From assembly GCF_900101685.1 (NCBI RefSeq), contig NZ_FMZZ01000005.1, positions 328,130-392,129 on the forward strand: DNA of 64,000 nucleotides, read 5' to 3'. Numbering within the stretch: position 1 is the first letter of the stretch; each line of letters opens with the position of its first letter. Of this stretch, positions 17,583 to 26,699 are shown piece after piece. Source of the DNA: Actinokineospora iranica. GTDB taxonomy: Bacteria > Actinomycetota > Actinomycetes > Mycobacteriales > Pseudonocardiaceae. The notes under the pieces were generated by a model. The model had not been told where the DNA came from. It did no database searches and was given only the letters and a program-made list of their open reading frames with translations. The position numbers and the translations under genes were made by a program.

Positions 17583-19208
17583 CTATCCGGCAAGGTTCGC
17601 ACGGTAACGCCACACGCGGTAGGACGTGCCGTCGCCCAGCGGGGTTGTGAGCAGGAGGTCCCGCTCACAGACCACTATCCGCGCCTTGGTGCCGCCGCCC
17701 TGCTGCGGCTCGGTGAACCGAACGCAACCGGGGTGCGTCGGATCGGGGTCGCCCGGCTCGGCGTCGCCGCGCGCGTAGAGCACGACACCGCGCATGGCCA
17801 GGAACTCCGCCACCCGTCCGGTGCGCATCGCGTCGAGGTGCGCGGCCGAGTTGACCAGGCCTTCCAGGTGCACCACCGGCCGGTTGAGGTGGTAGCCGAG
17901 GCTGCCCGCCCGGTCGCCGATGGCGATCGGCTCGCCCAGCGGCAGCAGCGCGTCGATCTGCGCCGCCACCCGTGGCCCCGCCTCGATGAACGCCGAGCGG
18001 GCGACGCCGCCACCGGTCGCGCGCACCGCGTTGGCGCCGACCGTCGCGACCACCAGCAGGACCAGCGCCGCGGCGAGAAGCCGCCGCGCGGGCGTCTTCC
18101 ACCGGGCGGCCATGGCCGGACCGGCGAGCGCGATGGCCAGTGGCGCCGCCGAGAAGTACCAGGGCCACAGCTGCCAGGACGAGGTCACCGCGTAGTAACC
18201 GACAGTGAGCATTCCGCCCGCCAATATGACCGCGCCGTACCGGGCCGAGTGACCCAGCCGACCGCTCACCCGACTGGCCAACGCGGCGCCGACCACCACC
18301 AAGCCGATCGCGCCGAGCCAGGTGGACTGGCCGAAGAGCACCGGCGACGACAAGAACTGCCGTATGACATCGACGTTGAACGCCGTACCGCCCAGCGCTT
18401 TCGCCTGTCCGGAGACCGGTAGTGCGGTGTCGAACAGCGCCACGTTGACTGACATGTAGACGGCAAGCGCGATCGCCGGATACGCGGCCAGCCACAACGA
18501 CAGCCGCAGCCACGGTCGGCCCGCCCGCGCCCACATGCCCGCCGACAGCACGCCGAGCACGGCCATGGGGAACACCGTGTCCAACCGCGCGAGCACGGCC
18601 AGCGCCATGAGCGCCCCCGCCATCCGCGCGTGCCCCGGCCCGAACCGCTCCGCGGTGAAGCCGTCGGTGCGCAGGTACGTCGCCGCGAGCCAGAGCAGCG
18701 CGAACAGCAGCAGGCCGGTCTCCATCCCGGAGTACCAGAACGACGGCCCCGCGGCCCCGACCACCAGCAGCGGCGCGGCGAAGACCAGCGTCAGCACCGG
18801 CCGCCCGGTCAGCTTCCCGATCCGGTCCAGTTGCCGCGCGGACGCGACCGCCAACCCGGCTGAGACCAGGGTCACCACCACCAGGGCGGCGTGACCCTGC
18901 GCCACCGAGAACACCGGAACCAGGACCAGTAACCACAGCGGGTGATAACCGTTCGTGGGGTCCAGGCCGTTGAACGTCGACCCGTCGCCGCCCGCGATGT
19001 GCCGGGCGACGCCGAAGTAGTAGAACGCGTCGTCGTCGAACAGGCCGACCGCGCGCTCGTACGGCGCGAAGACGACCATAGCGAGCCGGATGGCGGCGAT
19101 TGCGCAGGCCAGCAGGGTCGCCGAGAGCCAGACCGGTGGTCGCGGCCACGGACTCGGCACGGCTTGGCGCCGTCCGCTGGCTGGCGTCGGTCGGGTGCTT
19201 GTGCGCAT
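17583..19208 (-). CDS. Polytopic membrane glycosyltransferase (GT-C fold, ArnT/PMT-like)
   Basis: A protein of 541 residues with about ten transmembrane helices. The first extracytoplasmic loop has the acidic motif GLFDDDAFYYFGVARHI followed by DPTNGYHPLW, as expected for the catalytic loop of GT-C enzymes that use polyprenyl-phosphate sugars. A soluble C-terminal part of about 110 residues (from GPRVAAQID) with four cysteines lies outside. It probably decorates the polysaccharide or a lipid carrier outside the membrane. It lies 139 bases upstream of the Wzz operon in the same direction. Donor sugar unknown. Confidence 0.8.
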   Translation of the reverse strand: MRTSTRPTPASGRRQAVPSPWPRPPVWLSATLLACAIAAIRLAMVVFAPYERAVGLFDDDAFYYFGVARHIAGGDGSTFNGLDPTNGYHPLWLLVLVPVFSVAQGHAALVVVTLVSAGLAVASARQLDRIGKLTGRPVLTLVFAAPLLVVGAAGPSFWYSGMETGLLLFALLWLAATYLRTDGFTAERFGPGHARMAGALMALAVLARLDTVFPMAVLGVLSAGMWARAGRPWLRLSLWLAAYPAIALAVYMSVNVALFDTALPVSGQAKALGGTAFNVDVIRQFLSSPVLFGQSTWLGAIGLVVVGAALASRVSGRLGHSARYGAVILAGGMLTVGYYAVTSSWQLWPWYFSAAPLAIALAGPAMAARWKTPARRLLAAALVLLVVATVGANAVRATGGGVARSAFIEAGPRVAAQIDALLPLGEPIAIGDRAGSLGYHLNRPVVHLEGLVNSAAHLDAMRTGRVAEFLAMRGVVLYARGDAEPGDPDPTHPGCVRFTEPQQGGGTKARIVVCERDLLLTTPLGDGTSYRVWRYRANLAG

Positions 19209-19455
19209 CCCAGGCTCCCGGCTTGGTAAGGAAGTGCTCTGGCTTGGGATCGCGCCGCCGGAGGAATCGTTACTCAGCGTCTACCCCTGGGACGAGAGGG
19301 GAGGGTCACACGCACCGTGACCGCTACGACGTAGTGCCGTGACCATGCTGTGATCTAACGAACGATGTGCATAGAGTGCCGTTGGGCGCTTGCCCGGTGT
19401 GTCAGCGGGAACTCCTGTCCCGCAGGGGGCGGCACAGTGCGACCGGAAGGAACCT

Positions 19456-20589
19456 ATGTCCGACCACTTACCCAGACGCCGCGCGGCCGCTCGCGTCGCC
19501 CTCGCGGCAGGCGCGATCGCGGTCCTCGTGGCGGGCTGCAAACCCCTGGCGGGCAAGCCGATCCCCCCGCTGCCCACCCTCCCCACGATGACCACCACCA
19601 TCGCCCCGGCGCCCACATCCGCGCCGACGACGACCATGACCACGGCCACCACGAGCGCACCGCCGTCGACCACGGTGTCGAGCGCCGAACCGGCCGCGTC
19701 GTCCAGCGTCAAACCCCCCGCCGTCGCCACTCCGCGGCTGGTCTCCGACGCCCTCGCCCCCGGCGTCGTCCCCCAACCCGGCCAGGTCGGCTACCGCGGC
19801 GACCGGGCGAAACTCAAGGTCGTCGACGGCCCAGCCACCGCGCCACCGGGCACCCAGTGGAACTCCGGCGCCCTCCGCTTCGGCGGCGGCGACGTCACCC
19901 TGGAGAACGTCCACGTCAAGGGCGGCATCGAGTACAGCGGCACCGGCACCCTGACCATCCGGAACTCGGTCATCGAGGGCAACCACCTCAGCTGGTCGCC
20001 CCTGCTCGGCAACAGCGGCCACATCGACGTCCGCGACACCACCATCACCTACACCGACCCCCAGTGGCCCGGCCCGCAATGGGGCAACGGAGCCATCCAC
20101 GGCGACGCCACCGTCACGGTCATCCGCTGCGACATCTCCGGCACCCCCGACGGCATCCAGAACGGCCCGGGAAACAGCACCATCGAGCAGAACCACATCC
20201 ACGACATGCTCCGCGCGGGCGACTACCCCAACAACACCCACAACGACGGCATCCAGAACTACGGCGGTCCGAACCTGTCGATCAAGCACAACCGCATCGA
20301 CATCAGCGCCGACGGCAAGGCCTACGACGGCACCCACCAGAACGCCGCCGTCTTCATCATGCCCAGCGACGGCTACGCCTCCACCAACCTCCAGATAGTC
20401 GGCAACTACCTGTCGGGCGGCGGATACATCCTCCGCCTGGGCGCCCCGATGTCCGGCGCCGTCATCACCGACAACCGCTTCGGCCTCACCACCGGCGGCT
20501 GGGGCGAAGTCCTCTTGGACGCGGGCGGCATAGCCCGCTGGGTCGACAACCTCAGCGCCACCGGCAACCAGTTATCCCCACCCGGCTAG
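19456..20589 (+). CDS. Lipoprotein with right-handed parallel beta-helix domain
   Basis: A protein of 377 residues from an ATG preceded by GGAAGGA. The N-terminus has a basic segment, a hydrophobic core and the lipobox VAGCK at about residue 36. A Thr/Ser/Pro-rich linker (about 45-95) follows, then a beta-helix of repeated turns (VTLENVHVKGG, LTIRNSVIEGN, IDVRDTTITY, VTVIRCDISG, STIEQNHIHD, LSIKHNRIDI). Such domains occur in pectate-lyase-like and polysaccharide-binding proteins. The HND element at NNTHNDGIQN matches turns of that class, but no catalytic lysine/arginine set could be confirmed. A role in binding or trimming the surface glycan is inferred from the neighbourhood. Confidence 0.82.
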   Translation: MSDHLPRRRAAARVALAAGAIAVLVAGCKPLAGKPIPPLPTLPTMTTTIAPAPTSAPTTTMTTATTSAPPSTTVSSAEPAASSSVKPPAVATPRLVSDALAPGVVPQPGQVGYRGDRAKLKVVDGPATAPPGTQWNSGALRFGGGDVTLENVHVKGGIEYSGTGTLTIRNSVIEGNHLSWSPLLGNSGHIDVRDTTITYTDPQWPGPQWGNGAIHGDATVTVIRCDISGTPDGIQNGPGNSTIEQNHIHDMLRAGDYPNNTHNDGIQNYGGPNLSIKHNRIDISADGKAYDGTHQNAAVFIMPSDGYASTNLQIVGNYLSGGGYILRLGAPMSGAVITDNRFGLTTGGWGEVLLDAGGIARWVDNLSATGNQLSPPG

Positions 20590-20599
20590 GCGGGGATTG

Positions 20600-21559
20600 T
20601 CAGGGGGAAGGTGATGAGGCGCCGGTGACCAGGACACGCGGCTCGGCTGCGCCGTCGGCGGGGGACTCGTAGATGGCGGGTGCCCCGTCTCGGGGAGTTT
20701 TGGCATAGGCGAGGGTGGCCGGAGTCAGCCAGGCGGCCTGGTCGTCCACCCCGTCGGAGCCGGGTAGCACTGTCTCGCGGCCGGTAGCGAGGTCGAGGAC
20801 GAACAGCTGCCAGCCGCCGAGCCGCCCGCCGCGTTTCTTGTAGGCGACCCGGGTTTCGTCTGGCGACAGGGAGGGGCACTCGGCCGACTGTCGGACCGTC
20901 GCCATGGTCTTGGCCGCCAAGTCGCCCTTGACCAGCCACGTGGTGGAGCCGGAGCCGAGGGTGGCGTAAAACGTGCGGTCGTCGGCGGCGACGGTGACGC
21001 CCCAGTAGTTCTCGTCGGCCCGCTCGTCCGGCACGCCGTCGATGGTCGTCGCGAAGGTTTCCAGCGACTCGACCAGCTCACCCGAGCGCAGGTCCAGCAC
21101 ACCGGTCCGGGTGGAGAATCCGCCCGGCGCTAGGTAAGAGTCGCCGGTCACGAACACCGTCCACGACACGATCTTCCCCGACGCCGACACTCTCGCCCGG
21201 CTCGGCGTGCCGGGCAGCGCCACGGTCCGCAGTTCCTTGCCCGCCGCGTCGAAAACCGCGGCCTCGTAGCCGCCGGGCAGGGCCATGCGCAGGCAAACCG
21301 TGGTGCCGCCCGCCGTGTAGACCCGCAGGCACTTGAGCGTCCCGGTTGTCCGTGTGCCGTCGGGCGCGAGTTCGGAGACCAGGTTCTGCCCGCCCGCGTT
21401 GTCCACGAACGTCAGCCCGCCCGCCACCGCCGCCCCCGGCTGGTGCGCGACCGCCCGCTGGTCGCGCACGGTGGCCACGACGTACCAGACCGCCGCCGCG
21501 ACGACCAGCACGATGGCGGCGACGCCCGCCGCGATCCGGTGTCGCGCGAACCAGTTCAC
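20600..21559 (-). CDS. Membrane-anchored TolB/WD40-like beta-propeller protein
   Basis: A protein of 319 residues from a GTG at 21559. One N-terminal helix (RHRIAAGVAAIVLVV) anchors it with the rest outside. The remainder reads as short blades of the TolB type: LAPDGTRTTGTL, SPDETRVAYKK, GGWQLFVLDLATGRETVLPG. Its start overlaps the stop of the MFS transporter gene by four bases, so the two are coupled, and it may sense or assist export by that carrier. The propeller call rests on repeat pattern and is moderately sure; no binding site is seen. Confidence 0.65.
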   Translation of the reverse strand: MNWFARHRIAAGVAAIVLVVAAAVWYVVATVRDQRAVAHQPGAAVAGGLTFVDNAGGQNLVSELAPDGTRTTGTLKCLRVYTAGGTTVCLRMALPGGYEAAVFDAAGKELRTVALPGTPSRARVSASGKIVSWTVFVTGDSYLAPGGFSTRTGVLDLRSGELVESLETFATTIDGVPDERADENYWGVTVAADDRTFYATLGSGSTTWLVKGDLAAKTMATVRQSAECPSLSPDETRVAYKKRGGRLGGWQLFVLDLATGRETVLPGSDGVDDQAAWLTPATLAYAKTPRDGAPAIYESPADGAAEPRVLVTGASSPSP

Positions 21560-22788
21560 CGTGAGACCTCCGGGCGGATAAGCAGGAACACGCCCACGAG
21601 CGCGGCGCCGAGTGCGCCGATGGCGATGAGCACGGACGCGGTAAACGCCAACTGCTGCAAGAGCAGTCCAAAGCAGACAGATGAGCCGAACCGCGCCAGC
21701 GCCTGACCGGTCTGCACGATCGACAGCCCGCCCGCCCGGAGGTGTTCCGGGACCAACGTCGAACCGTGGGCCATCAGCACGCCGTCTGTCGCAGCGTAGT
21801 AAAGCCCGTGCAGAGCCACGGTAATCAGCGCTAACGGCACACCGGTAAACGGCCCAAGAAGCAACAGGTAGACGACAAACAGCACCACGTGCCCGGCGAA
21901 GAACATCGCCCACCGCCCGACTCGGTCAGCCAGCCGCCCGAGCGGAGCGGCGGCGAGCAGGAACGTCACTGCGGTGCCGACGGGCATCAGCACCAGCCAC
22001 TCCGTCGACACCCCGGACACCTTCTGCAGGATCACGAAGACGAACGCGTCGGAGATCGTCGCGAGCCCGAGCAGGCCCGCCGCCACGGTCGTGCGCCGCA
22101 TCCGCCGATTCCGCAGCAGGCGCAGAGTGTCGCGCGGCGTGACCGTGCGCCCCGGCACCCGCTCCCGTCGCGGCTGGCGCACGAAGAACACCAGGACGAT
22201 GAGCCCGAGCAGGCCGAAGCAGAAGCTGATCACGAAGATCGGGCCGGGCCGGGTGGTCAGCCAGGTCAGGACCGCGAACGTGGACAGCGGCCCGATCATC
22301 GCGCCCACGGTGTCCATCGCCCGGTGCGCGCCGAACGCCGCGCCGAGCCGGTCGGCCGGGGTGACCAGGGAGATCAGCGCGTCGCGCGGCGCGGTCCGCA
22401 AGCCTTTGCCCGCGCGGTCGACCGCGATCAGCCCGCCGAGACCGGCGGCCGACGCGCCGATCGGGGTGAAGGCGAGCTTGGTGGCCGCGGACAGCCCGTA
22501 CCCGACGACCGCGACCGCCTTGTGCCTGCCCACCCGGTCGGCCACGTGCCCGCCGACAAGGCGCAGGACGGCGGTCGCGCCGATGTAGATCCCGTCGAGC
22601 AGACCGAGTTGCAGGTAGCTCATCTGCAGGCTGAACACGACGTAGAACGGCAGGTACGCGGTCACCATCTCGGCGGAGATGTCTGTGAGCAGGCTCACTG
22701 TGCCCAGCAGCAGCACCGTGGTCGGCACCCGGCTGGGCCGCGCGTCCCCGGGTGGGGCGCTGGTCCTCCTGGTGGATGCGACGTACAC
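21556..22788 (-). CDS. Major facilitator superfamily transporter
   Basis: A protein of 410 residues starting at a GTG (22788) behind GGAGG with seven bases spacing. It has twelve predicted helices. The loop after helix 2 carries the MFS signature as GGHVADRVGRHK, and the second half repeats it as LGRLADRVGR. LLTDISAEMVTAYLP and GKGLRTAPRDALI match the multidrug/sugar-efflux group found next to polysaccharide or antibiotic genes. The substrate is unknown. It is coupled to the propeller protein gene and divergent from the GT4 gene. Confidence 0.88.
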   Translation of the reverse strand: MYVASTRRTSAPPGDARPSRVPTTVLLLGTVSLLTDISAEMVTAYLPFYVVFSLQMSYLQLGLLDGIYIGATAVLRLVGGHVADRVGRHKAVAVVGYGLSAATKLAFTPIGASAAGLGGLIAVDRAGKGLRTAPRDALISLVTPADRLGAAFGAHRAMDTVGAMIGPLSTFAVLTWLTTRPGPIFVISFCFGLLGLIVLVFFVRQPRRERVPGRTVTPRDTLRLLRNRRMRRTTVAAGLLGLATISDAFVFVILQKVSGVSTEWLVLMPVGTAVTFLLAAAPLGRLADRVGRWAMFFAGHVVLFVVYLLLLGPFTGVPLALITVALHGLYYAATDGVLMAHGSTLVPEHLRAGGLSIVQTGQALARFGSSVCFGLLLQQLAFTASVLIAIGALGAALVGVFLLIRPEVSR

Positions 22789-22995
22789 CCGAACACCTCC
22801 GCAGCGAGCCCGCGGACCGCGGTGCTTCGACCTCCGTATCGGCGAACGACCACGGTGTGTAACAAGAACCGGCGGTCGGCCGAATCTGTGATGGGCAACT
22901 CGGCCGGTTTTTCGGGCCGACTCATACCGCCCGTAACCGAACTGCCCAATCGAGCGAATACAGACCCGTCGGTCCCCCGCCAGGAAGAGGTCCCT

Positions 22996-24390
22996 GTGAG
23001 CCGTCAGCGGCCGCACGTGCTGATCATCGTGCAGAACCTCCCGGTCCCGCTCGACCGTCGGGTCTGGCTGGAGTGCCAGGCGCTCACCGCCGCGGGCTAC
23101 GAGGTGTCGGTGATCTGCCCCAAGGGGCCCGGCGACCCCGCGTACGCGGTGCTCGACGGCGTGCACCTGCACAAGTACGCCCCGCCCAAGCAGGCGGACG
23201 GGCTGCTCGGCTATGCCCGGGAGTTCGTCTACTGCTGGCTGCGCACCGCCCGGCTCACCCTCAAGGTGCGCCGCCGCGCCCGGTTCGACGTCATGCAGGC
23301 GTGCAACCCGCCGGACACCTACTGGGCGCTCGCGCTGCCGTGGAAGCTCACCGGGGTCAAGTTCGTCTTCGACCACCACGACCTCAACCCCGAGGTGTTC
23401 CGGTCGCGCTTCGGGGAGCCGACGAAGCTGCCCGGCAAGATCCAGTTGGCCATCCTGAAGTGGCTGGAGCACCGCACTTTCCGCACCGCGGACAGAGTGA
23501 TCTCTACCAACACCTCTTATCAAGACATCGCCGTCAACCGAGGCGGCGTCAAGCGTGAGCACACGACCGTCGTGCGCTCCGGCCCGGACACCTCGGTCAT
23601 GCGCCCGGTCTACGCGGGCGACGCGCCACTGCGCGGCGGTGAACACCTGGTGGCCTATCTGGGAATCATGGGCCCACAGGACGGTGTGGACGGTGTGCTG
23701 GAGGCCGCCGGCCGGATCGTGCACTTCCACGGCCGCAAAGATTTCCGGTTCGTCCTGCTCGGGTTCGGCGACTGTTTGGAAGACCTTAAGCGGCAGTCCA
23801 CGGACCTGGGGCTGGATGAGTACGTGGAGTTCACCGGCCGCGTCGGCCCCGAGCAGATCGCGACCTACCTCTCGGCCGCGTCGATCGGTCTCTCGCCCGA
23901 CCCGCGCAGCCCGCTCAACGATGTGTCCACAATGAACAAGACGATGGAGTACATGGCGTACGCGCTACCTGTTGTCGCTTACCGGCTCACGGAAACAGTG
24001 GTTTCCGGCGGTGACTGCGCCGTCTACGTCGAACCCGGTGACAGCGACGGACTTGCCGACGCGGTGGTAGCCCTCGCCGACGACCCGGACCGCCGCGCTG
24101 AACTGGGCGCAGCGGGCAGGCGCCGCGCCGAGCAGGTCCTCGACTGGCGCCCGCAGGCCGAGGCGTACGTGGGCGTCTATGACGAACTCCTCGATTTCGC
24201 CTCCTCGGGCCCGTTCCCGAACGACGACCCCGAGGCAGAGGCCAGATTCGCGCCAGGGACCGACCGCTGGGGCAACCAACTTGTCGATCTTCGCGACGAC
24301 ACGGCGTTGCGCGCCTTCGCCGCGACTCGCATCATGGCGCCCGAGACGCAGTCCGAGTCGCGCGACGGCCCGGCCCCGCAGGCAAGCTGA
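22996..24390 (+). CDS. Family 4 glycosyltransferase (GT-B)
   Basis: A protein of 464 residues from a GTG after AAGAGG. The N-terminal half (HVLIIVQNLPVPLDRRVWLECQAL) and C-terminal half (LVAYLGIMGPQDGVD..., then the TMNKTMEYMAYALPVVAY nucleotide-sugar site) have the two Rossmann domains of GT4 enzymes. The E-x7-E-like pattern is present around ISPDPRSPLNDVSTMNKTMEY, broken here to its key parts. The C-terminal 45 residues form an acidic tail. It is followed 26 bases later by UDP-glucose dehydrogenase, hinting that it uses a glucuronic-acid donor or acts in the same pathway. That is inference. Confidence 0.88.
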   Translation: MSRQRPHVLIIVQNLPVPLDRRVWLECQALTAAGYEVSVICPKGPGDPAYAVLDGVHLHKYAPPKQADGLLGYAREFVYCWLRTARLTLKVRRRARFDVMQACNPPDTYWALALPWKLTGVKFVFDHHDLNPEVFRSRFGEPTKLPGKIQLAILKWLEHRTFRTADRVISTNTSYQDIAVNRGGVKREHTTVVRSGPDTSVMRPVYAGDAPLRGGEHLVAYLGIMGPQDGVDGVLEAAGRIVHFHGRKDFRFVLLGFGDCLEDLKRQSTDLGLDEYVEFTGRVGPEQIATYLSAASIGLSPDPRSPLNDVSTMNKTMEYMAYALPVVAYRLTETVVSGGDCAVYVEPGDSDGLADAVVALADDPDRRAELGAAGRRRAEQVLDWRPQAEAYVGVYDELLDFASSGPFPNDDPEAEARFAPGTDRWGNQLVDLRDDTALRAFAATRIMAPETQSESRDGPAPQAS

Positions 24391-24416
24391 CTTCCGGACG
24401 CAAGGGGAGAAAACCG

Positions 24417-25733
24417 ATGTTCGTACGACGGATCGCCGTGATCGGCACCGGGTACGTCGGGTTGACCACGGGGGCGTGCCTGGCCTCGCTGGGCCACGAC
24501 GTCGTGTGCGCGGACGTGGACGCCGACAAGGTCGCGCGGCTCACCCGCGGCGAGGTCGACATCCTCGAACCGGGCCTGGCCGAACTGGTCGCCGAGGGCA
24601 TCGCGGCGGGACGGCTCACCTTCGTCCTGGGCGCGGCCGCCGCGGTCCGGCACGCCGAGAACGGCCCCGAGGTCATGTTCCTGTGCGTCCCGACCCCGAT
24701 GGGCGTCGGCGGCGTCGCCGACCTGAGCATCGTGGAGTCGGTGGTCGAAGAGGTCCGCGACCTGCTGCCCACGGGCTGTGTCGTGGTCAACAAATCCACC
24801 GTGCCGGTGGGCACCGCCGCGCGCACCGAGGAACTGCTGGTCCGCGACGACGTCGCCGTGGTCTCCAACCCGGAATTCCTGCGCGAAGGCAGCGCTGTCT
24901 ACGACTTCCTCAACCCGGACCGGATAGTCGTCGGCGGCAGCAAGCAAGACGCCGCGGAACGCGTCGCCGCCCTCTACTCCCGACTCGGCGCCCCGACAGT
25001 GCTTACCGACGCGCCGAGCGCCGAACTGGTCAAGTACGCGGCGAACTGCTTCCTGGCGATGAAACTGTCCTATGTCAACGCTGTCGCCGAACTGTGCGAC
25101 CGCCTCGGCGCGAACATCACCGACGTCACCGAGGGCATGGGCTACGACAAGCGCATCGGCCAGGCGTTCCTGCAGCCCGGCCCCGGCTGGGGCGGCTCCT
25201 GCCTGCCCAAGGATACCTCGGCGATGCTGCAACTCGCCGACGCCGCGGACTTCGAGTTCCGCCTCATCCGCGCCACCATCGACACCAACACCCGCCAGCG
25301 CCAGCGCATGGTCGAGAAGGTCCGCCTCGCGGTGACCGGGCGCCGGGGCGGGTCGCTGTCGCACACGCGCCTCGCCCTGTTCGGCCTCACCTTCAAGGCG
25401 GGCACCGACGACCTGCGCGACTCCCCGGCCCTGGCCGTCGCGGCCCTGCTCCGCCAAGCGGGCGCCGACCTGGTCGGCTACGACCCCGCGCTGCGCCCCG
25501 ACGCCCGCCACCCCGACCTCGCGGGCATCACCATCGTGGACGACCCCTACCTGGCGGCCAAGGACGCCGAGGCCCTGATCGTCCTCACCGAGTGGCCCGA
25601 GTTCCGCGGCCTCGACTGGGCCCGCCTCGCCGAGTCGGTCCGCAAGCCCATCGTGGTCGACACCCGAAACCTGCTCGACCCCGCGGTGGCCCGCCGCGTC
25701 GGCTTCGAGTGGATCGGCATCGGCAAACCCTGA
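24417..25733 (+). CDS. ugd: UDP-glucose 6-dehydrogenase
   Basis: A protein of 438 residues, normal for the family. It oxidises UDP-glucose to UDP-glucuronate with two NAD+. The NAD site is VIGTGYVGLTTG at the N-terminus. The central domain has NPEFLREGSAVYDF, and the catalytic cysteine is in GWGGSCLPKDTSAM (about residue 262). The C-terminal UDP-binding domain begins LALFGLTFKAGTDDLRDSPA. Start chosen at ATG 24417 after AAGGGGAGAAAA. UDP-glucuronate is the precursor for the amino-uronic-acid steps implied by the WbpE/WbpD-like genes at 938-2678, linking both ends of the polysaccharide locus. Confidence 0.95.
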   Translation: MFVRRIAVIGTGYVGLTTGACLASLGHDVVCADVDADKVARLTRGEVDILEPGLAELVAEGIAAGRLTFVLGAAAAVRHAENGPEVMFLCVPTPMGVGGVADLSIVESVVEEVRDLLPTGCVVVNKSTVPVGTAARTEELLVRDDVAVVSNPEFLREGSAVYDFLNPDRIVVGGSKQDAAERVAALYSRLGAPTVLTDAPSAELVKYAANCFLAMKLSYVNAVAELCDRLGANITDVTEGMGYDKRIGQAFLQPGPGWGGSCLPKDTSAMLQLADAADFEFRLIRATIDTNTRQRQRMVEKVRLAVTGRRGGSLSHTRLALFGLTFKAGTDDLRDSPALAVAALLRQAGADLVGYDPALRPDARHPDLAGITIVDDPYLAAKDAEALIVLTEWPEFRGLDWARLAESVRKPIVVDTRNLLDPAVARRVGFEWIGIGKP

Positions 25734-25740
25734 CGGCCGC

Positions 25741-25809
25741 TCATGCGGCGCAGCCGATGAGCACCACGGCCTGGTCGCCGTGCGGTTCGGCGCGGTCGAA
25801 CAGTCTGAC
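25741..25809 (-). pseudogene. Remnant of the 3' end of a second PP2C-like gene
   Basis: On the minus strand these 69 bases encode VRLFDRAEPHGDQAVVLIG plus four residues and a stop. They align with the last 21 residues of the intact phosphatase gene just upstream (IRWPRAKPHDDQALVHIDF plus two residues and a stop), sharing R, A, PH, DQA and I at the same spacing. The remnant begins six bases after that gene's stop. It looks like what is left of a paralogue or of an exchanged 3' end. Confidence 0.55.
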
Positions 25810-25815
25810 CGGTGC

Positions 25816-26634
25816 CTATGCGGTGAAGTCGATGTGCACGAGGGCTTGGTCGTCGTGTGGTTTGGCACGGGGCCAGCGGATGCCCGCCGGGTCGGAGGTC
25901 TCGGCGGCGCGGACGGCGTCCAGGACGGCGTGCGGGCCGCGGTCCGCGGCCAGGGCGCGGACGGCGGGCCAGTCGAACAGGCCGTAGTCGTCCACTCCGC
26001 AGGACACGCCGTCGCTGGCGATGAGGATCGAGGTGACCTCCGCGCGCGGCCAGGACGCCCGGATCGCGTGGTGGGCGGCGGCGGGCACGGCCTCGGCGAC
26101 CCAGTACCCGCCCTCCTGGTTGCGCCGGGCCGAGGTCTGCCGCGCCGACTCGCGCAGGGCGGCCACGTGCTCGTCGGTGTATCCGGCGCCGCCGCGTAGG
26201 CGGTCGCGGTAAGAGCCTGCCGGGCCCTCGCGGAGCCGGGTGTCCTCAACGACCGCCATGCCGGTCGTCAGGAACGCCACCACCGGGCTGTCGGCCAGCA
26301 CCAGCGCCTCGACGGTCGCGTCGTCCCAGCGCACCACCGCGACGGTGCTCGCCGGGCTCGCGCCCGGGGTGAACCCGTTGCCCCGCGCCACCGCGCGGAT
26401 CGCGCCCGCCAGCAGATCGGCCAGGTCCAGCTCGGGCGCGGTGGCCAGGCGCCCGGCGAACTGGGTGGCCAGGTCGGTCGCGTAGGCGCCGCCGCTGGGT
26501 AACTCCGGGCGCAGGGACGTGGCGCCGTCGAGCAGGATCACCGCGTCCGGCAGCACGACCACCACGTCCTCGCTCGGTCGCGGCAGGCCGTCGAGTCCGA
26601 CCCCGGGCTGTTCGGCCATCGTGATCTGCGGCAT
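25816..26634 (-). CDS. PP2C-like serine/threonine phosphatase family protein
   Basis: A protein of 272 residues from the ATG at 26634; a TTG at 26685 would overlap the operators and is less likely. The elements VILLDGATSL, STVAVVRWDDATVEALVLADSPV, SILIASDGVSCGVDDYG and KPHDDQALVHI resemble motifs of the PP2C/SpoIIE fold, including metal-binding aspartates (DGA, SDG, DDQ). It should dephosphorylate a protein partner, but which one is unknown. It is divergent from an HTH/Clp-N gene pair across two palindromes, so the three genes may share one regulator. The DD/GD pattern is a little divergent, so activity needs proof. Confidence 0.75.
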   Translation of the reverse strand: MPQITMAEQPGVGLDGLPRPSEDVVVVLPDAVILLDGATSLRPELPSGGAYATDLATQFAGRLATAPELDLADLLAGAIRAVARGNGFTPGASPASTVAVVRWDDATVEALVLADSPVVAFLTTGMAVVEDTRLREGPAGSYRDRLRGGAGYTDEHVAALRESARQTSARRNQEGGYWVAEAVPAAAHHAIRASWPRAEVTSILIASDGVSCGVDDYGLFDWPAVRALAADRGPHAVLDAVRAAETSDPAGIRWPRAKPHDDQALVHIDFTA

Positions 26635-26652
26635 GGCCCCGATCCTGCCCTC

Positions 26653-26696
26653 GTCAACTTGAGTTGACAACCCCGGTGTCGTCAACCTATGTTGAC
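26653..26696. promoter_or_regulatory. Twin palindromic operators GTCAAC-N4-GTTGAC
   Basis: Two perfect inverted repeats, GTCAAC-TTGA-GTTGAC (26653-26668) and GTCAAC-CTAT-GTTGAC (26681-26696), are spaced 28 bp centre to centre, close to three helical turns. They fill the gap between the divergent phosphatase and HTH/Clp-N genes. The second ends three bases before the HTH start codon. The downstream-encoded HTH protein is the obvious candidate to bind them. Confidence 0.75.
26664..26693 (+). promoter_or_regulatory. Predicted promoter within the operators; leaderless start
   Basis: TTGACA (26664-26669) is a perfect -35 box inside the first palindrome. TATGTT (26688-26693) is a fair -10 box inside the second, with an 18-bp spacer. 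Transcription would begin about six bases later, at or near the ATG at 26700, giving a leaderless mRNA. A protein on either palindrome would block polymerase. Confidence 0.6.
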
Positions 26697-26699
26697 ATC

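Noticed and set aside
26658..26664. HspR-type HAIR half-site CTTGAGT
   Set aside because: The matching second half-site ACTCAAG at the right distance is missing; the perfect GTCAAC palindromes explain the sequence better.
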